Part shown: in pieces, positions 41,293 through 50,144 of the stretch | Layout of the letters: each line of letters opens with the position of its first letter | Numbering within the stretch: position 1 is the stretch's first letter | Assembly (NCBI GenBank): GCA_030602715.1 | Contig: JAUVZD010000011.1 | Coordinates: forward strand, 47,961-111,960 | Direction of reading: 5' to 3' | DNA from: Candidatus Coatesiibacteriota bacterium | GTDB taxonomy: Bacteria; RBG-13-66-14; B26-G2; JAUVZD01 | DNA: 64,000 nt | The notes under the pieces: model-generated | Told to the model about the DNA's origin: nothing | Database searches by the model: none | Seen by the model: only the letters and a program-made list of their open reading frames with translations | Position numbers and translations under genes: made by a program

Positions 41293-42036
41293 CTACTCAA
41301 ACTCGCCGGGCACGAACAGCTCCTCATCCAACTGGGGCGCAACCCGCACATTGTTCACCATTATCCGGTTGACCACTACCCCCTCTTGGGTTGTAATCCA
41401 TAACTGAGGAAGCAGGAAACCACCCTCAACCTCGGTAAACCGGGAGAGTTGAGTATCCAAGGTGTTGCCGGCATCATCCCTAGTTATCAGCCTCACCACC
41501 GACCAGCTGTCCACATCCAGCCACAGTTGTGGGGAGTCTTCGGATGGGTCGGAGACGCCGATGATGGCTAGATTCTGCCCCTGAAAGTCAAGGGAAGTAT
41601 AGACCATGGTATCTATCTCCGCCCGTTCCAGAATATCCCTAAGTGAGGTCGCATCCAGAGCACCGGCGTCAAACAACAGCCTGTGCAAGAGGGGCACCGC
41701 ACTCTCCGTCTCCATATCCGGCTCGCCGTAGCGCACACCATCCACATCCACCAGAAACTGAACCTCATCCCCCCACTCTATCTGGTAATGACGTTTTGTA
41801 CCTTGAGCGAAGAGGGTAATGTAGAGAAATCCAGCCCCCTCGCCGGTCTCTGAATCATAAAGGTCCTCGGTGGCGCTGACGATGATAGCAGGGCAGGGTT
41901 CGGCGGAATCCAAAAAGCTGCTTAGGACATCGGAGGCGGAATCAGCAAAGACTCGCTCAGGGGAGAGGACGAATGACGAGAGAATGAGCGCAAGAGCCAG
42001 CACCACTGCGATATATTTTCTTTCCACATCAACCAT
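41293..42036 (-). CDS. Exported LolA-like protein
   Basis: 247 aa. Signal peptide (residues 1-31, ALALILSSFVLSPERVFA), then a beta-rich domain with paired motifs such as LWLDVDSWSVVRLITRDDAG then FTEVEGGFLLPQLWIT, the pattern of LolA/LolB-like lipoprotein carriers (an unclosed barrel with 'vDpkt..l' turns). A role in lipoprotein or outer-membrane material transport is inferred only. ATG at 42036 follows GGAGG; two Met codons upstream lack this spacing. Confidence 0.6.
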   Translation of the reverse strand: MVDVERKYIAVVLALALILSSFVLSPERVFADSASDVLSSFLDSAEPCPAIIVSATEDLYDSETGEGAGFLYITLFAQGTKRHYQIEWGDEVQFLVDVDGVRYGEPDMETESAVPLLHRLLFDAGALDATSLRDILERAEIDTMVYTSLDFQGQNLAIIGVSDPSEDSPQLWLDVDSWSVVRLITRDDAGNTLDTQLSRFTEVEGGFLLPQLWITTQEGVVVNRIMVNNVRVAPQLDEELFVPGEFE

Positions 42037-42088
42037 AATCACCACCTCCAAAGAATCATCCCGCTCAACCGGCGGTCTACTGCTAATC

Positions 42089-42553
42089 TCAGGGCGGGCA
42101 ATCCCTCACCTCCACCTGGCGAGTAAATAGCGCCCCATCTCCCTCCACAATTACATCGTAGAAACCCTCCTCCAGGTCAAAGATGCGCACCACCTCGCCG
42201 TAATTGACAGTAACTGAGAGGGGGTCGGCATCGGGGTTGTTGCCCATAATGGGATTTATCATAATAGTGCTGTCCTCAATTTTATATTCATAGGGTATCT
42301 CCACAATTTTGAAGAGCGAGCTGGGCAGAGTCCCATACATAATTATTACCAGTACATCTCCCAAATTGATGCAGGTGGGAACCTCCACCTCGGATACCGG
42401 AGCCGGTCGGCGAATGCCGATAAACTCATCGCTCTCCCCCTCCTCAACGACGACCCCAGCCTCAACAGCGGTGAGGGCGGAGACGGGAACGATCATCATC
42501 ACCAGCGGCAATACGATAGTCGGGAGAAATTTCTTTCCTTTCGGGAAACACAT
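42089..42553 (-). CDS. Exported hypothetical protein
   Basis: 154 aa. Signal peptide to about residue 31 (LPLVMMIVPVSALTAVEA), a short acidic linker, then beta-rich sequence with two Cys (PTCINLGDVLVIIMYG; EVRDCPP at the very end) that could form a disulfide. The ending (YGEVVRIFDLEEGFYDVIVE) is like a small beta sandwich. No family recognised. Likely upstream partner of the LolA-like gene 53 bases on. Confidence 0.6.
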   Translation of the reverse strand: MCFPKGKKFLPTIVLPLVMMIVPVSALTAVEAGVVVEEGESDEFIGIRRPAPVSEVEVPTCINLGDVLVIIMYGTLPSSLFKIVEIPYEYKIEDSTIMINPIMGNNPDADPLSVTVNYGEVVRIFDLEEGFYDVIVEGDGALFTRQVEVRDCPP

Positions 42554-42630
42554 AGTCTCTAATTTGGGTATCTACGAAACAAGTGGCTGACAATCCAGCC
42601 ACAACAGAGAGGTTCGTATTAATACAGGGC

Positions 42631-43149
42631 TCAATCCCAAACGGTTACTTCGTCAAGGCGCCGCCTGCCACGGTCGGCGGGATCCTTTGCTGGATATCCC
42701 AGAGGGATTATTGCCACAGGACGCTCGTTGCGGGAAAGCGACAGAGCCCGACTGCAAGCCTCCTCGTCAAAAGCCCCCACCCAGCAAGTACCCAACCCCA
42801 TGTCCACCGCGGTAAGCAGTATGTGTTCAGTGAGAGCGGCGGTGTCCTGTATGCTGTATAGTTCCAACCCCCGCTGTCCGTATGTTGATAGGGTTCGTTC
42901 TTTGTCTATACAGACCACCAAAGCCACCGGCGCCTGGGCGATAAAAGACTGACCGTGGGCTGCTTCGGTCAGTAAATTTCGCGACTCTGGTTTGCGCACC
43001 ACATGGATTATCCAGGGTTGGACATTCCCCGCCGAGGGTGCCCGAATAGCCAGTTCCAAAATAGCCCGAACGGTGGAATCATCAACGGGCTTATCCTCGT
43101 GGAAGTGACGGACGCTTTTTCGCTTTTTGATGGTTTCCTTCAGCTCCAT
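42631..43149 (-). CDS. Nitroreductase family flavoprotein
   Basis: 172 aa. KKRKSVRHFHEDKPVDD with the conserved Arg-Ser FMN site, APSAGNVQPW near residue 37, and DMGLGTCWVGAFDE near residue 117 are the standard FMN-binding motifs. Short member that binds FMN as a dimer and reduces an unknown substrate with NAD(P)H or ferredoxin. AGGA precedes the ATG; it follows the bifunctional nuclease gene by 18 bases and is probably in the same message. Confidence 0.92.
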   Translation of the reverse strand: MELKETIKKRKSVRHFHEDKPVDDSTVRAILELAIRAPSAGNVQPWIIHVVRKPESRNLLTEAAHGQSFIAQAPVALVVCIDKERTLSTYGQRGLELYSIQDTAALTEHILLTAVDMGLGTCWVGAFDEEACSRALSLSRNERPVAIIPLGYPAKDPADRGRRRLDEVTVWD

Positions 43150-43167
43150 AGGCTTCCTGAATAGATA

Positions 43168-43659
43168 TTATGAATCCCCCAGCTCATCAAAATCCTCGGG
43201 CTTCAATTCTTCAATGAACTCCTTGAACTGTTTTTCCCTCTCCTCTTCAGTAAGACTGTCATCCTCCAACCACTGGCCGCTGGCAAGCACATGCTCCTCC
43301 ACAAAGATGGGACAGCCAGCTCGCAGGGCGACAGCGATGGCATCAGAGGGGCGGGCATCAATCTTGGCGGTCATCCCCTCAATGGAGATCTTTATCTCTG
43401 CGAAATAGGTGCCCTCCTTCAGGTTGTTGATGACCACCTGAGTTACCTTTGCCCCCAAACCACCGATGATAAGCTTAATGAGGTCATGTGTCATCGGTCG
43501 GGAGGTGTGCACTCCCTCAAGTTCCATCAGAATAGCGTTAGCCTCAAAGGCACCTATCCAGATGGGTAATATTCGCTTCTCCTCCAGATCCCGCAGAATT
43601 ACCATCGGTTGGTTGCTTTTGGAATCAAAGGTTACCCCGGCTACTTTCATCCTCTCCAC
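43168..43659 (-). CDS. Bifunctional nuclease family protein (BFN, DUF151)
   Basis: 163 aa. KVAGVTFDSKSNQPMVILRD, LPIWIGAFEANAILMELEG, DARPSDAIAVALRAGCPIFV match the DUF151 core; an acidic UVR-like tail follows. Plant and bacterial homologues are reported to cleave RNA and DNA. GTG at 43659 is placed after GGAGG; ATG at 43650 is an alternative. Anything upstream of about 43709 is excluded by the promoter position. Confidence 0.9.
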   Translation of the reverse strand: MERMKVAGVTFDSKSNQPMVILRDLEEKRILPIWIGAFEANAILMELEGVHTSRPMTHDLIKLIIGGLGAKVTQVVINNLKEGTYFAEIKISIEGMTAKIDARPSDAIAVALRAGCPIFVEEHVLASGQWLEDDSLTEEEREKQFKEFIEELKPEDFDELGDS

Positions 43660-43715
43660 GCCCTGCTCACCTCCTTTCAGTCTGTACAGATTTTTTCTAC
43701 CATAGAGGCACTCTA

Positions 43716-43743
43716 AATATAACATAAAAACACCCCAAGTCAA
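43716..43743 (-). promoter_or_regulatory. Promoter of BFN-nitroreductase pair
   Basis: Minus strand TTGACT (43743-43738), 16-base spacer, TATATT (43721-43716). Confidence 0.75.
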
Positions 43744-43791
43744 ATGTTTTACCGCCCAATCAGTTCGGCTTTTGAATCGGCTACCGAATCT

Positions 43792-44862
43792 CTATTTCTC
43801 CTCATCCGCCACTAAAAGCTCCTCCGCCCCTACAGAATAGTGGGCGATAAGCTCCCCGCCCTCCTCAGTATAGATGATGACCTCGGTATCGGCAAGCTGG
43901 TCTATGAGCGCTATACCTTCGCTTACGCCCAAGACGAAGACGGCGGTTGTCAGGGCATCAGCCAGGGTGGCTGTGGGGGCGATGACCGTGGTGCTGATCA
44001 CCCAGCGAGCCGGAAGACCGGTGCGGGGGTCTATTATATGACTGTAGCGCTCATCATCAACCTCAAAGTAACTTTCGTAGTCGCCGGAGGTAGCCACACC
44101 ACAGCCTCCGGTCAGTGCAAGCTCCGCCAGGGTCTTTTCCGGGTCCCGGGGGTCGGCGATTGCCACCAACCAGGGATCACCGGAGGGCTTACGACCACGA
44201 ATTGAAATATCGCCACCTATGTCCACCATAACCCCCTTCACCGAGTAATAAATTCCATCGCAAGCCAAATCTGCAGCGTAGCCCTTGGCAATCGCTCCCA
44301 GGTCTATGTTCATCCCTGAAGGAAGAAAGACCACTCCCCCCTCCTCATCAAGCAGAATCTTATCAAAACCGACCAGAGGGAGCAGTTTTTCCAGTTCCTC
44401 GTCGGTCAGTGAGTGGGGCTTGCTCTCCTCCCCGGTTGTGGGGTGATAATTAAAGCCGTAGGCAAAGACCAGAGGCGCAACGGTCGGGTCAAACGCTCCT
44501 CCCGTCAACTCGTAAGCCTCCCTGGACTTGACCAGTATGTCCATCAAGGTATAGGAGACGGTGTAACCTCCATCGGCTCCCGCCGATTGATTCAGAGCAT
44601 AAAGCTCACTCTCCTGGCGAAAGGCGGCGGCAATATCCGCCACATCCTCAATAGCCTCCAGAGTCCTGTTGTAGAAGTATTGAGAATCGGCTTCCTCATC
44701 ATACGGATAGATGGTGATGTTGACCTCTGTGCCCATCATGTGGGTGGTGCCGGATATGAATGCGTATCGCTTCTTCCCGCAGGAGGATACCGTCAGGGAA
44801 AGGACCAAGACGATAAGGACGACCGCTATTCCCACACTCCAAAATCCAATCTTTAACCTCAT
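43792..44862 (-). CDS. apbE: FAD:protein FMN transferase (ApbE), lipoprotein
   Basis: 356 aa. Lipobox VSSC at about residue 28, then the ApbE fold: TTHMMGTEVNITIYPY, TGGAFDPTVAPLV, GMNIDLGAIAKGYAAD, VDIGGDISIRG, and the metal/FAD motif SHIIDPRTGLPA. Attaches FMN to Thr of exported flavoproteins such as Rnf or Nqr subunits and flavin-bearing reductases; none of these targets is encoded in the window, so the substrate lies elsewhere. Start with AAAGGGGT upstream. Confidence 0.95.
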   Translation of the reverse strand: MRLKIGFWSVGIAVVLIVLVLSLTVSSCGKKRYAFISGTTHMMGTEVNITIYPYDEEADSQYFYNRTLEAIEDVADIAAAFRQESELYALNQSAGADGGYTVSYTLMDILVKSREAYELTGGAFDPTVAPLVFAYGFNYHPTTGEESKPHSLTDEELEKLLPLVGFDKILLDEEGGVVFLPSGMNIDLGAIAKGYAADLACDGIYYSVKGVMVDIGGDISIRGRKPSGDPWLVAIADPRDPEKTLAELALTGGCGVATSGDYESYFEVDDERYSHIIDPRTGLPARWVISTTVIAPTATLADALTTAVFVLGVSEGIALIDQLADTEVIIYTEEGGELIAHYSVGAEELLVADEEK

Positions 44863-45001
44863 CTCTTACCCCTTTGCAAATCCACTGTTAAAAGAGAATA
44901 ACGCCAAATAAATATAACACACCAAACCGAAGATGAAAAGCATTGCCCCGATGACCCTTATATGCTACTTTTGGTTGAGAATATTTGTGCGGGGAGACGA
45001 T

Positions 45002-45514
45002 GTGGCTGGAATCATAACCGGCAGACGATTGAGGGAGCTGGTCTTTGAGCGGACCCCCCCATTGGTGGAGGGGGCAGGTGAGGCGCACATTCAGCCCAAC
45101 GGGGTGGAGCTCTCCATAAAGCGAGTTCTTTCAATAAAAGGTGCAGGATTCCTGGGCAAGGAGGACAAAGACCGCCAGGTAGCCCCCACCGAGGAGCTAA
45201 CGCCCGACGGTGAGGGCTGGTGGCAGCTTGCCGGTGGAGTCTATCGTCTGGTGCTCGCCGAGGTGGTGCACATACCCCGAAATATCTGCGCCATCGCCCG
45301 TCCCCGCTCAAGTCTCACCCGCTGTGGGGTCAGCCTGGGCACCGCGCTGTGGGATTCAGGCTACGAGGGACGGAGTGAGGTGCTCTGCGTGGTGCACAAC
45401 GATGCCGGCTTTCGCCTGCAGAGGGGAGCTAGAGTGCTTCAACTCATCTTCTTTGAGCTGGACGAAGAGGTGGAAGAGGGCTACAGTGGAAAGTTCCAGG
45501 GGGAGAATGTGTGA
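45002..45514 (+). CDS. dCTP deaminase/dUTPase family protein
   Basis: 170 aa. The dUTPase-like trimer fold is indicated by AIARPRSSLTRCGVSLGTAL, then WDSGYEGRSEVLCVVHN and RLQRGARVLQLIFFEL, in the order of motifs of archaeal-type dCTP deaminase/dUTPase. The usual hydrolytic Asp of PGFxG is D in WDSGYEG. Lowers dUTP or deaminates dCTP; which activity cannot be told. Start GTG with GGGGAG five bases away. Confidence 0.8.
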   Translation: MAGIITGRRLRELVFERTPPLVEGAGEAHIQPNGVELSIKRVLSIKGAGFLGKEDKDRQVAPTEELTPDGEGWWQLAGGVYRLVLAEVVHIPRNICAIARPRSSLTRCGVSLGTALWDSGYEGRSEVLCVVHNDAGFRLQRGARVLQLIFFELDEEVEEGYSGKFQGENV

Positions 45515-45546
45515 TGGGGGGGGGATAGATTCAGTCCGGAAAAAAG

Positions 45547-45572
45547 TTGGGGAGACTTTTTTGTCTCCCCAA
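45547..45572 (-). terminator. Terminator of zinc metallopeptidase gene
   Basis: TTGGGGAGAC/GTCTCCCCAA perfect stem with TTTTTT loop; minus strand continues CTTTTTTCC, so it mainly serves the leftward gene. Confidence 0.85.
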
Positions 45573-45605
45573 AAATTTCATCCTGAATGTTAAACTACTC
45601 CCCCC

Positions 45606-46289
45606 CTACCTCCTGGACAACAGTATCATCCTGAGTAACCACACCAGCGCCGCCAGGGCTGAGGCTACATAAGTCCATGCTGCCGCGGAGAGGACCTTCT
45701 TGGCTGATGAAATCTCCCCCTCCTGCAGGATTCCTCCACTGCGCAGTTGCTCTATCGCCCGCCGGGAGGCGTCAAGCTCCACCGGCAGGGTGATGAGGGT
45801 GAAGAAGACCGCAAAGCTGTATAGGAAGATGCCCACCTTGATGAGGAAGCCCCACTGGAAGATGAGCCCACCTATGAGCAGGGGAATGAAAAGATAGGAC
45901 CCGAAGGCGGCTAAGGGGTAGATGGCGTTACGCACTTTAAGGGCAAGGTAGCCGGTGGCGTGCTGGATGGCGTGTCCGCACTCGTGGGCGGCGACGCCGA
46001 CGGCGGAGAGAGAGGGTGAGCTATACACCGACTGGGAGAGGCGCAGGACCTTCTTGCGGGGGTCGTAGTGGTCGCTCAGATTGCCACCTACCTGCTCCAC
46101 CTTGACATCGGCTATTCCGTTCCGCTCAAGAATCTCCTCGGCGACCTCAGAGCCCCTTATCTGGCTATAGCTGGCGACTCTTGAGTATTTGTTGAAGGTG
46201 GAGCGCACCTTCCAGGAAGCCCACATCCCCAGCAATATGGCCGGGATTAGAAGTAACCAGGTCCAGTCGTAGAAGAGACCGTAATACAT
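45606..46289 (-). CDS. Zinc metallopeptidase, YugP family
   Basis: 227 aa. An N-terminal membrane helix, then SLSAVGVAAHECGHAIQHATGY-like motif (HECGH, residues about 102-106), followed by three more hydrophobic segments and PVELDASRRAI with the third ligand region. Neutral zinc peptidases of this type are inner-membrane proteins of unknown substrate. Stop is 34 bases before its terminator. Confidence 0.92.
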   Translation of the reverse strand: MYYGLFYDWTWLLLIPAILLGMWASWKVRSTFNKYSRVASYSQIRGSEVAEEILERNGIADVKVEQVGGNLSDHYDPRKKVLRLSQSVYSSPSLSAVGVAAHECGHAIQHATGYLALKVRNAIYPLAAFGSYLFIPLLIGGLIFQWGFLIKVGIFLYSFAVFFTLITLPVELDASRRAIEQLRSGGILQEGEISSAKKVLSAAAWTYVASALAALVWLLRMILLSRR

Positions 46290-46606
46290 CTTCGGAACTA
46301 TCGCCTAAAATACGGTAGGGTTTAACACAACAATGTTATTGCAATTTTATTGGCGAGGTGAAACACCTTACCAATCTCTAAAATCATCTCAGTATATTCG
46401 CTTTTATCGTCATCTTTTTCTATTCCCCTCTCATATTCTATTCCACCTCTCATCTCCCTCATCTTTCACCAATAAATAATGATATAGGGCAAAGATACTT
46501 ATTCTTGCCCCATAGCACTAAATTATAAATATGGGTTCAGTCACTTTCTCTATTCAAGTCTTCCCCCTGGTCTTCCTCTCTCCCTCCGTACTCACTCTAA
46601 TGATTA
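46290..46606. other. AT-rich gene-free stretch
   Basis: About 317 bases, clearly more AT-rich than the DNA before it and pyrimidine-rich in long runs on the plus strand. No open frame, tRNA, clear terminator or repeat was seen. It forms the right-hand edge of the accessory island. Confidence 0.5.
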
Positions 46607-47494
46607 CTATGTAGCTTCTTCAACCAAAATCGTTTTTCCTAATTTTCTCGTCCACTCATCATTAAAATGTTTGTGGAGTTTTTTCGAATTTGCAACTAAA
46701 GAGACATATCTATTGAGTAGGGGATCACGTTCCACGTCCCTGTCTTTGACTAGAATTATGTCATAAATCTCAGAATGAACTAAAAAATGACTCCCTATGG
46801 ACACATCGGTATCTTCAACTATCTCCATCCTTTTGCTACGAATACCAGCATGAGCGCATAAGCGGACTAATCTTGTAAGTGCTTCGTCATTAGCCATGGA
46901 CAGACCAGAGGAGTGAATAATGTTCAATTCATGTTCACCTGCTAATGAGATATAGTAGGGAACTAATCTACTTTCAAGTTTCAGAGTAGTCTCATAGCTA
47001 GCTTCACCTCGAGTAAGGCGAAACTCACCTTTAATAACCTTTTCTTCATAACTAGCAGCTTTCTCAAGTATGAACAAAATGCCATAGAAAAGAAGGTCGC
47101 CGGAGAACTCCTGTATTTCATGGAATGAATGTTTTATGTCAAAGAGCCTACTAAGGTCAATAAGTCGTACCCAAGCATCATCCTCTAGCTCCAGGTTCTC
47201 AGGTAAACAACAAGCTACTTGCAAATATTCTTTTTCTTCTCGAAGGTTTTTCCAAAAATCAGCATAAATAGTACTCTGGGCAATTTTCTTCTTAACATAT
47301 GGTAAGTATTCACGAGAGTAGTGCTCAAAGAATGCTCTTCTAAGGTCATGGTTCTTCATTAATGGCTTTTTCCAAATATTAAAGAACCCATCCATTAATC
47401 CGATTCCCCTCGCAAGCTGAAGTTGGAAAGTAAGCATTTCAAGGTCATCAACATCTAGTGTTTCTTCGTGTAAAGATGATTGAGAAGGTACCAT
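46607..47494 (-). CDS. Hypothetical protein of the AT-rich island
   Basis: 295 aa, cytoplasmic, mostly helical, low-complexity-free. Segments of note: ARGIGLMDGFFNIWKKPLMK, DLRRAFFEHYSREYLPYVKK, GEHELNIIHSSGLSMANDEAL and VEDTDVSIGSHFLVHSEIYD-like end. No catalytic motif or family recognised; the last segment could be a small nuclease or sensor domain but this is a guess. Codon use is AT-biased like its neighbour. It follows the dehydrogenase-like gene by 86 bases on the same strand, and both appear to share the promoter at 49035-49063. Confidence 0.65.
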   Translation of the reverse strand: MVPSQSSLHEETLDVDDLEMLTFQLQLARGIGLMDGFFNIWKKPLMKNHDLRRAFFEHYSREYLPYVKKKIAQSTIYADFWKNLREEKEYLQVACCLPENLELEDDAWVRLIDLSRLFDIKHSFHEIQEFSGDLLFYGILFILEKAASYEEKVIKGEFRLTRGEASYETTLKLESRLVPYYISLAGEHELNIIHSSGLSMANDEALTRLVRLCAHAGIRSKRMEIVEDTDVSIGSHFLVHSEIYDIILVKDRDVERDPLLNRYVSLVANSKKLHKHFNDEWTRKLGKTILVEEAT

Positions 47495-47580
47495 CTTTAA
47501 TCCTCCCTATCTTTTAGCTAAGATACTTTTAATGTTCATCTGGGTTAACAGATTCATTGCTACAGGAAAAAGTAGAAATC

Positions 47581-48975
47581 CTAAAATGACAAATTTGAAC
47601 GGTCCTCAGGCTTATTAGGCTCAAGATATGTTGTTAAATTTTTTACATCAAAAGCCGTATTTATAACATAGCTTTGAAACTGATTAAAAAGCAAATGCAT
47701 GATTTTATGCGATGTAAAGTATTTTAGAGCCAACATTGGTGCGGCAAACCCAATGAGCTGATTTGAGGCTTTTTTAAACCACTCTGTCGTATTACCGTAA
47801 GAAGGGATATTCTCTCTAAAAGGTTCTTCCAACCGCTCTACAATTTTGTCAATTATTTTAATTATCGTTCCCCAATCATGATATGTTTTATCCCGTTGCT
47901 CAGATATATCTACATTCTTAGATTCATATACTAAATCTTTAAGTACTCGAGAAACATCATCGGACAAACTCTCGTTAGATATCCGTTGAAGATTTACACG
48001 AATCCGATCCCTCTCACTACCTTTGAAATAGTTATATCTTTCTAAGGCTCTAACTGCACAATCTTCAAAATGTTTATAATGACTGGATTTCTCTACCAAT
48101 GAACCTAAAAAAGATAGTTTATGATTAATCCCAATCCTGTGACCAAAAATAATTAAAGAATTTCCACAAAGCCAATAGTGTAATCCATTGAGTCCTAACA
48201 TTTTCATCTTCTCCCAAGCACTGTATTCCTCTTGCTTGACAAATAAAGCTGTTTTATCAGGACTCCTATATTCACCTCCAAATTGCATTATTTCATCAAT
48301 ATTTCCATATCCATCATCCTTTAATATTAGAGAAAAATAGTCTTCAGTATTTACAATGCCTTCTTTAGGTTCAATCCCATCGGGAGTTTTTTCTTCCTCA
48401 CTTAACATCTCTAAAATCGATATTCTATCTACTATGGCATCATAAAAAAACATTTTTTTAATATCAATATCTTTCAATTTTTCTTGCATTTTCCGTTTTA
48501 ATTCTCTGGTCGTTATATCTTTGCCATTCTCTAGTGCTATTATATGTATCGGCTTCACCCATAACGATTCATGTTTTTTCAAAAATTCAATTATAGTTTC
48601 CGCAGCACTTTCAATATTTGCTGTTCGTACTGAGGTAGCGATAATTATTTGGTTGAAATCATCAAAATTGATTTTGCCACTCAAATACTCAAATCGTTTA
48701 TCACTTGAATCGTACAAAGCCCCAAAATCCAGTGTAACCCCATATTCTTCCTTACTACCATTATCCGTACACATTCTAATAAAATACTCATTACTACTCT
48801 CTTCAAATATTCTACGAAGCTTTCCACCTTTCCCAGTTCCGCTTCCACTATCTGTTCTAGCTATAACTAAACTTCTATAAATATGACCCTTCTCTTCCAC
48901 TAACTGTTTTAAAACAGGTATGGCAAAAGCTTGACCAAACTGACCAAAACCTATTTGGATATGCAAAATATCCAT
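47581..48975 (-). CDS. Divergent polyol (mannitol) dehydrogenase-like protein
   Basis: 464 aa. Rossmann N-terminus HIQIGFGQFGQAFAIPVL with an NAD(P)-type Gly pattern; IIALENGKDITTRELKRKM parallels the CENM...N-LK segment, and MFFYDAIVDRISIL the VDRI segment of mannitol dehydrogenases. The catalytic pattern K-x4-N-x2-H is present in KMLGLNGLHYWLCG (about residue 258). Together these indicate the polyol-specific long-chain dehydrogenase family, but the rest is very divergent and has an insertion and a long C-terminus. AAGGAGG precedes the ATG. Substrate and role unknown; it lies in an AT-rich accessory island. Confidence 0.65.
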   Translation of the reverse strand: MDILHIQIGFGQFGQAFAIPVLKQLVEEKGHIYRSLVIARTDSGSGTGKGGKLRRIFEESSNEYFIRMCTDNGSKEEYGVTLDFGALYDSSDKRFEYLSGKINFDDFNQIIIATSVRTANIESAAETIIEFLKKHESLWVKPIHIIALENGKDITTRELKRKMQEKLKDIDIKKMFFYDAIVDRISILEMLSEEEKTPDGIEPKEGIVNTEDYFSLILKDDGYGNIDEIMQFGGEYRSPDKTALFVKQEEYSAWEKMKMLGLNGLHYWLCGNSLIIFGHRIGINHKLSFLGSLVEKSSHYKHFEDCAVRALERYNYFKGSERDRIRVNLQRISNESLSDDVSRVLKDLVYESKNVDISEQRDKTYHDWGTIIKIIDKIVERLEEPFRENIPSYGNTTEWFKKASNQLIGFAAPMLALKYFTSHKIMHLLFNQFQSYVINTAFDVKNLTTYLEPNKPEDRSNLSF

Positions 48976-49034
48976 AATAAGACCCTCCTTATATTCTTCA
49001 TTTCTTGCAATTTAAATTAGTCCATTCTACAACT

Positions 49035-49063
49035 ATAATAATAATTTTCAAATCTCAAGTCAA
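49035..49063 (-). promoter_or_regulatory. Promoter of island two-gene operon
   Basis: Minus strand TTGACT (49063-49058), 17-base spacer, TATTAT (49040-49035). Confidence 0.7.
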
Positions 49064-49139
49064 GGAAAAAATTCATGCCTTTTCATAATATTCTTTCAGA
49101 ATTATCCCCCCAAATACTACTATAATCTTTCACCACAGT

Positions 49140-49262
49140 TTATCCCCTAAAAACCGAATCAGCATCAATTCCAAGAACTAAAACCGGAATATCTATATCA
49201 GCCACTCTCCGTTGCTCCAAATCCCACACAAACTGTTTAAAACATTGTACCCCCGTGGACAT
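49140..49262 (-). CDS. Possible small protein or gene fragment
   Basis: A 40-codon frame on the minus strand, MSTGVQCFKQFVWDLEQRRV then ADIDIPVLVLGIDADSVFRG, with amphipathic, protein-like composition. The frame continues upstream as RILTDD without a start, suggesting the C-terminus of a lost gene. No family recognised and no ribosome site. Confidence 0.25.
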   Translation of the reverse strand: MSTGVQCFKQFVWDLEQRRVADIDIPVLVLGIDADSVFRG

Positions 49263-49279
49263 ATCATCCGTGAGAATTC

Positions 49280-49381
49280 GAAAGAATAATCAAATAACGA
49301 TTCCAACACTGCTTGCTTCAACACAAGGTCAAAAGCCCTATATTCATCACGATTGTTGAATCTAAAGCAAAACTCATTGAC
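49280..49381 (-). mobile_element. Relic of an IS1595/ISXO2-type transposase C-terminus
   Basis: Read leftward from 49381: VNEFCFRFNNRDEYRAFDLV then LKQAVLESLFDYSF. The E-F-x-F-R-F-N-x-R pattern followed by F-D-x-x-L is the typical C-terminus of ISXO2/IS1595 transposases. A stop codon lies two codons before and nothing of the DDE core remains. Confidence 0.55.
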
Positions 49382-49385
49382 ATAG

Positions 49386-49405
49386 TGTTATAATATATTA
49401 TAACA
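49386..49405. repeat. Perfect 20-base palindrome
   Basis: TGTTATAATA followed by its exact complement TATTATAACA, immediately beside the transposase relic. It contains TATAAT on both strands and could be a regulatory site, an IS end or a symmetric promoter core. Confidence 0.7.
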
Positions 49406-49487
49406 TAAATTAAAGATATTTTCAATACAAAACACTACAGTATCTTAGGAGATAATTCCAATACATCTTACACCACCTGCAAATTTC

Positions 49488-50144
49488 CTACAAAAAATCA
49501 ACACCGGCATGGAAGAGAAAGAACTGAGCGTCCATCGGAGGCATTCCCAAAACCTCGGTATCTATCTCGTTGGTTCCCGCACCCTTGGCATAGAAGTAGC
49601 GCAAGCCCATCGTGGCGCTCAATAGCTTACCCGGTAGAAGGGTAACCCCCACATCAATGCCGAAACCATGGTTGTAGTTAATCCGCGATTGGTCGGTATA
49701 TCCAGGTATGAATGGCATGGGTATGCCAGCCAATTTCACCCCCCGAAGGAAGAAATAATATCCCCCCATTATGTAAGGTGTGGCCAGTTTCTTGGGCAGC
49801 AAGTTCACCTTAACTCCCCCACCAAGAATCCACATATTGCTTCTGACATCCGAGACGTCATACCCCTGTAACACCTCCGGCGGTACAAAGGCCTGGATGT
49901 ATCTTATCAATGTTTCATCCTTACCAAGGTCGCAGTAACCCACCTCTATCGGCACCAAAGCCACATGGCCTACGAGCACGAACTCCAGGGAGAACATCGT
50001 CGCCATCCCCCCACTGTAGCGGTCCTCTGCCCAATAACCGAAGGGCTTAAAATAACTGAAGCTGGGGTTAATTATGGCAGAAACAGACCCCACAAGAATC
50101 AGCAGGAGGGCTATCGCCAATATTATCACCTTTCTATAATTCAT
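49488..50144 (-). CDS. Probable outer-membrane beta-barrel protein
   Basis: 218 aa. Signal peptide residues 1-23 (LLLILVGSVSAI), then alternating hydrophobic strands with Gly/Tyr/Phe turns: SNMWILGGGVKVNLLPKKLA, TPYIMGGYYFFLRGVKL, GFGIDVGVTLLPGKLLSATM, GLRYFYAKG, ending FHAGVDFL with the aromatic last residue region of barrels. Small eight- or ten-stranded barrel, function unknown. ATG at 50144 is preceded by AAAGG; its first codons overlap the end of the upstream gene. Confidence 0.72.
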   Translation of the reverse strand: MNYRKVIILAIALLLILVGSVSAIINPSFSYFKPFGYWAEDRYSGGMATMFSLEFVLVGHVALVPIEVGYCDLGKDETLIRYIQAFVPPEVLQGYDVSDVRSNMWILGGGVKVNLLPKKLATPYIMGGYYFFLRGVKLAGIPMPFIPGYTDQSRINYNHGFGIDVGVTLLPGKLLSATMGLRYFYAKGAGTNEIDTEVLGMPPMDAQFFLFHAGVDFL

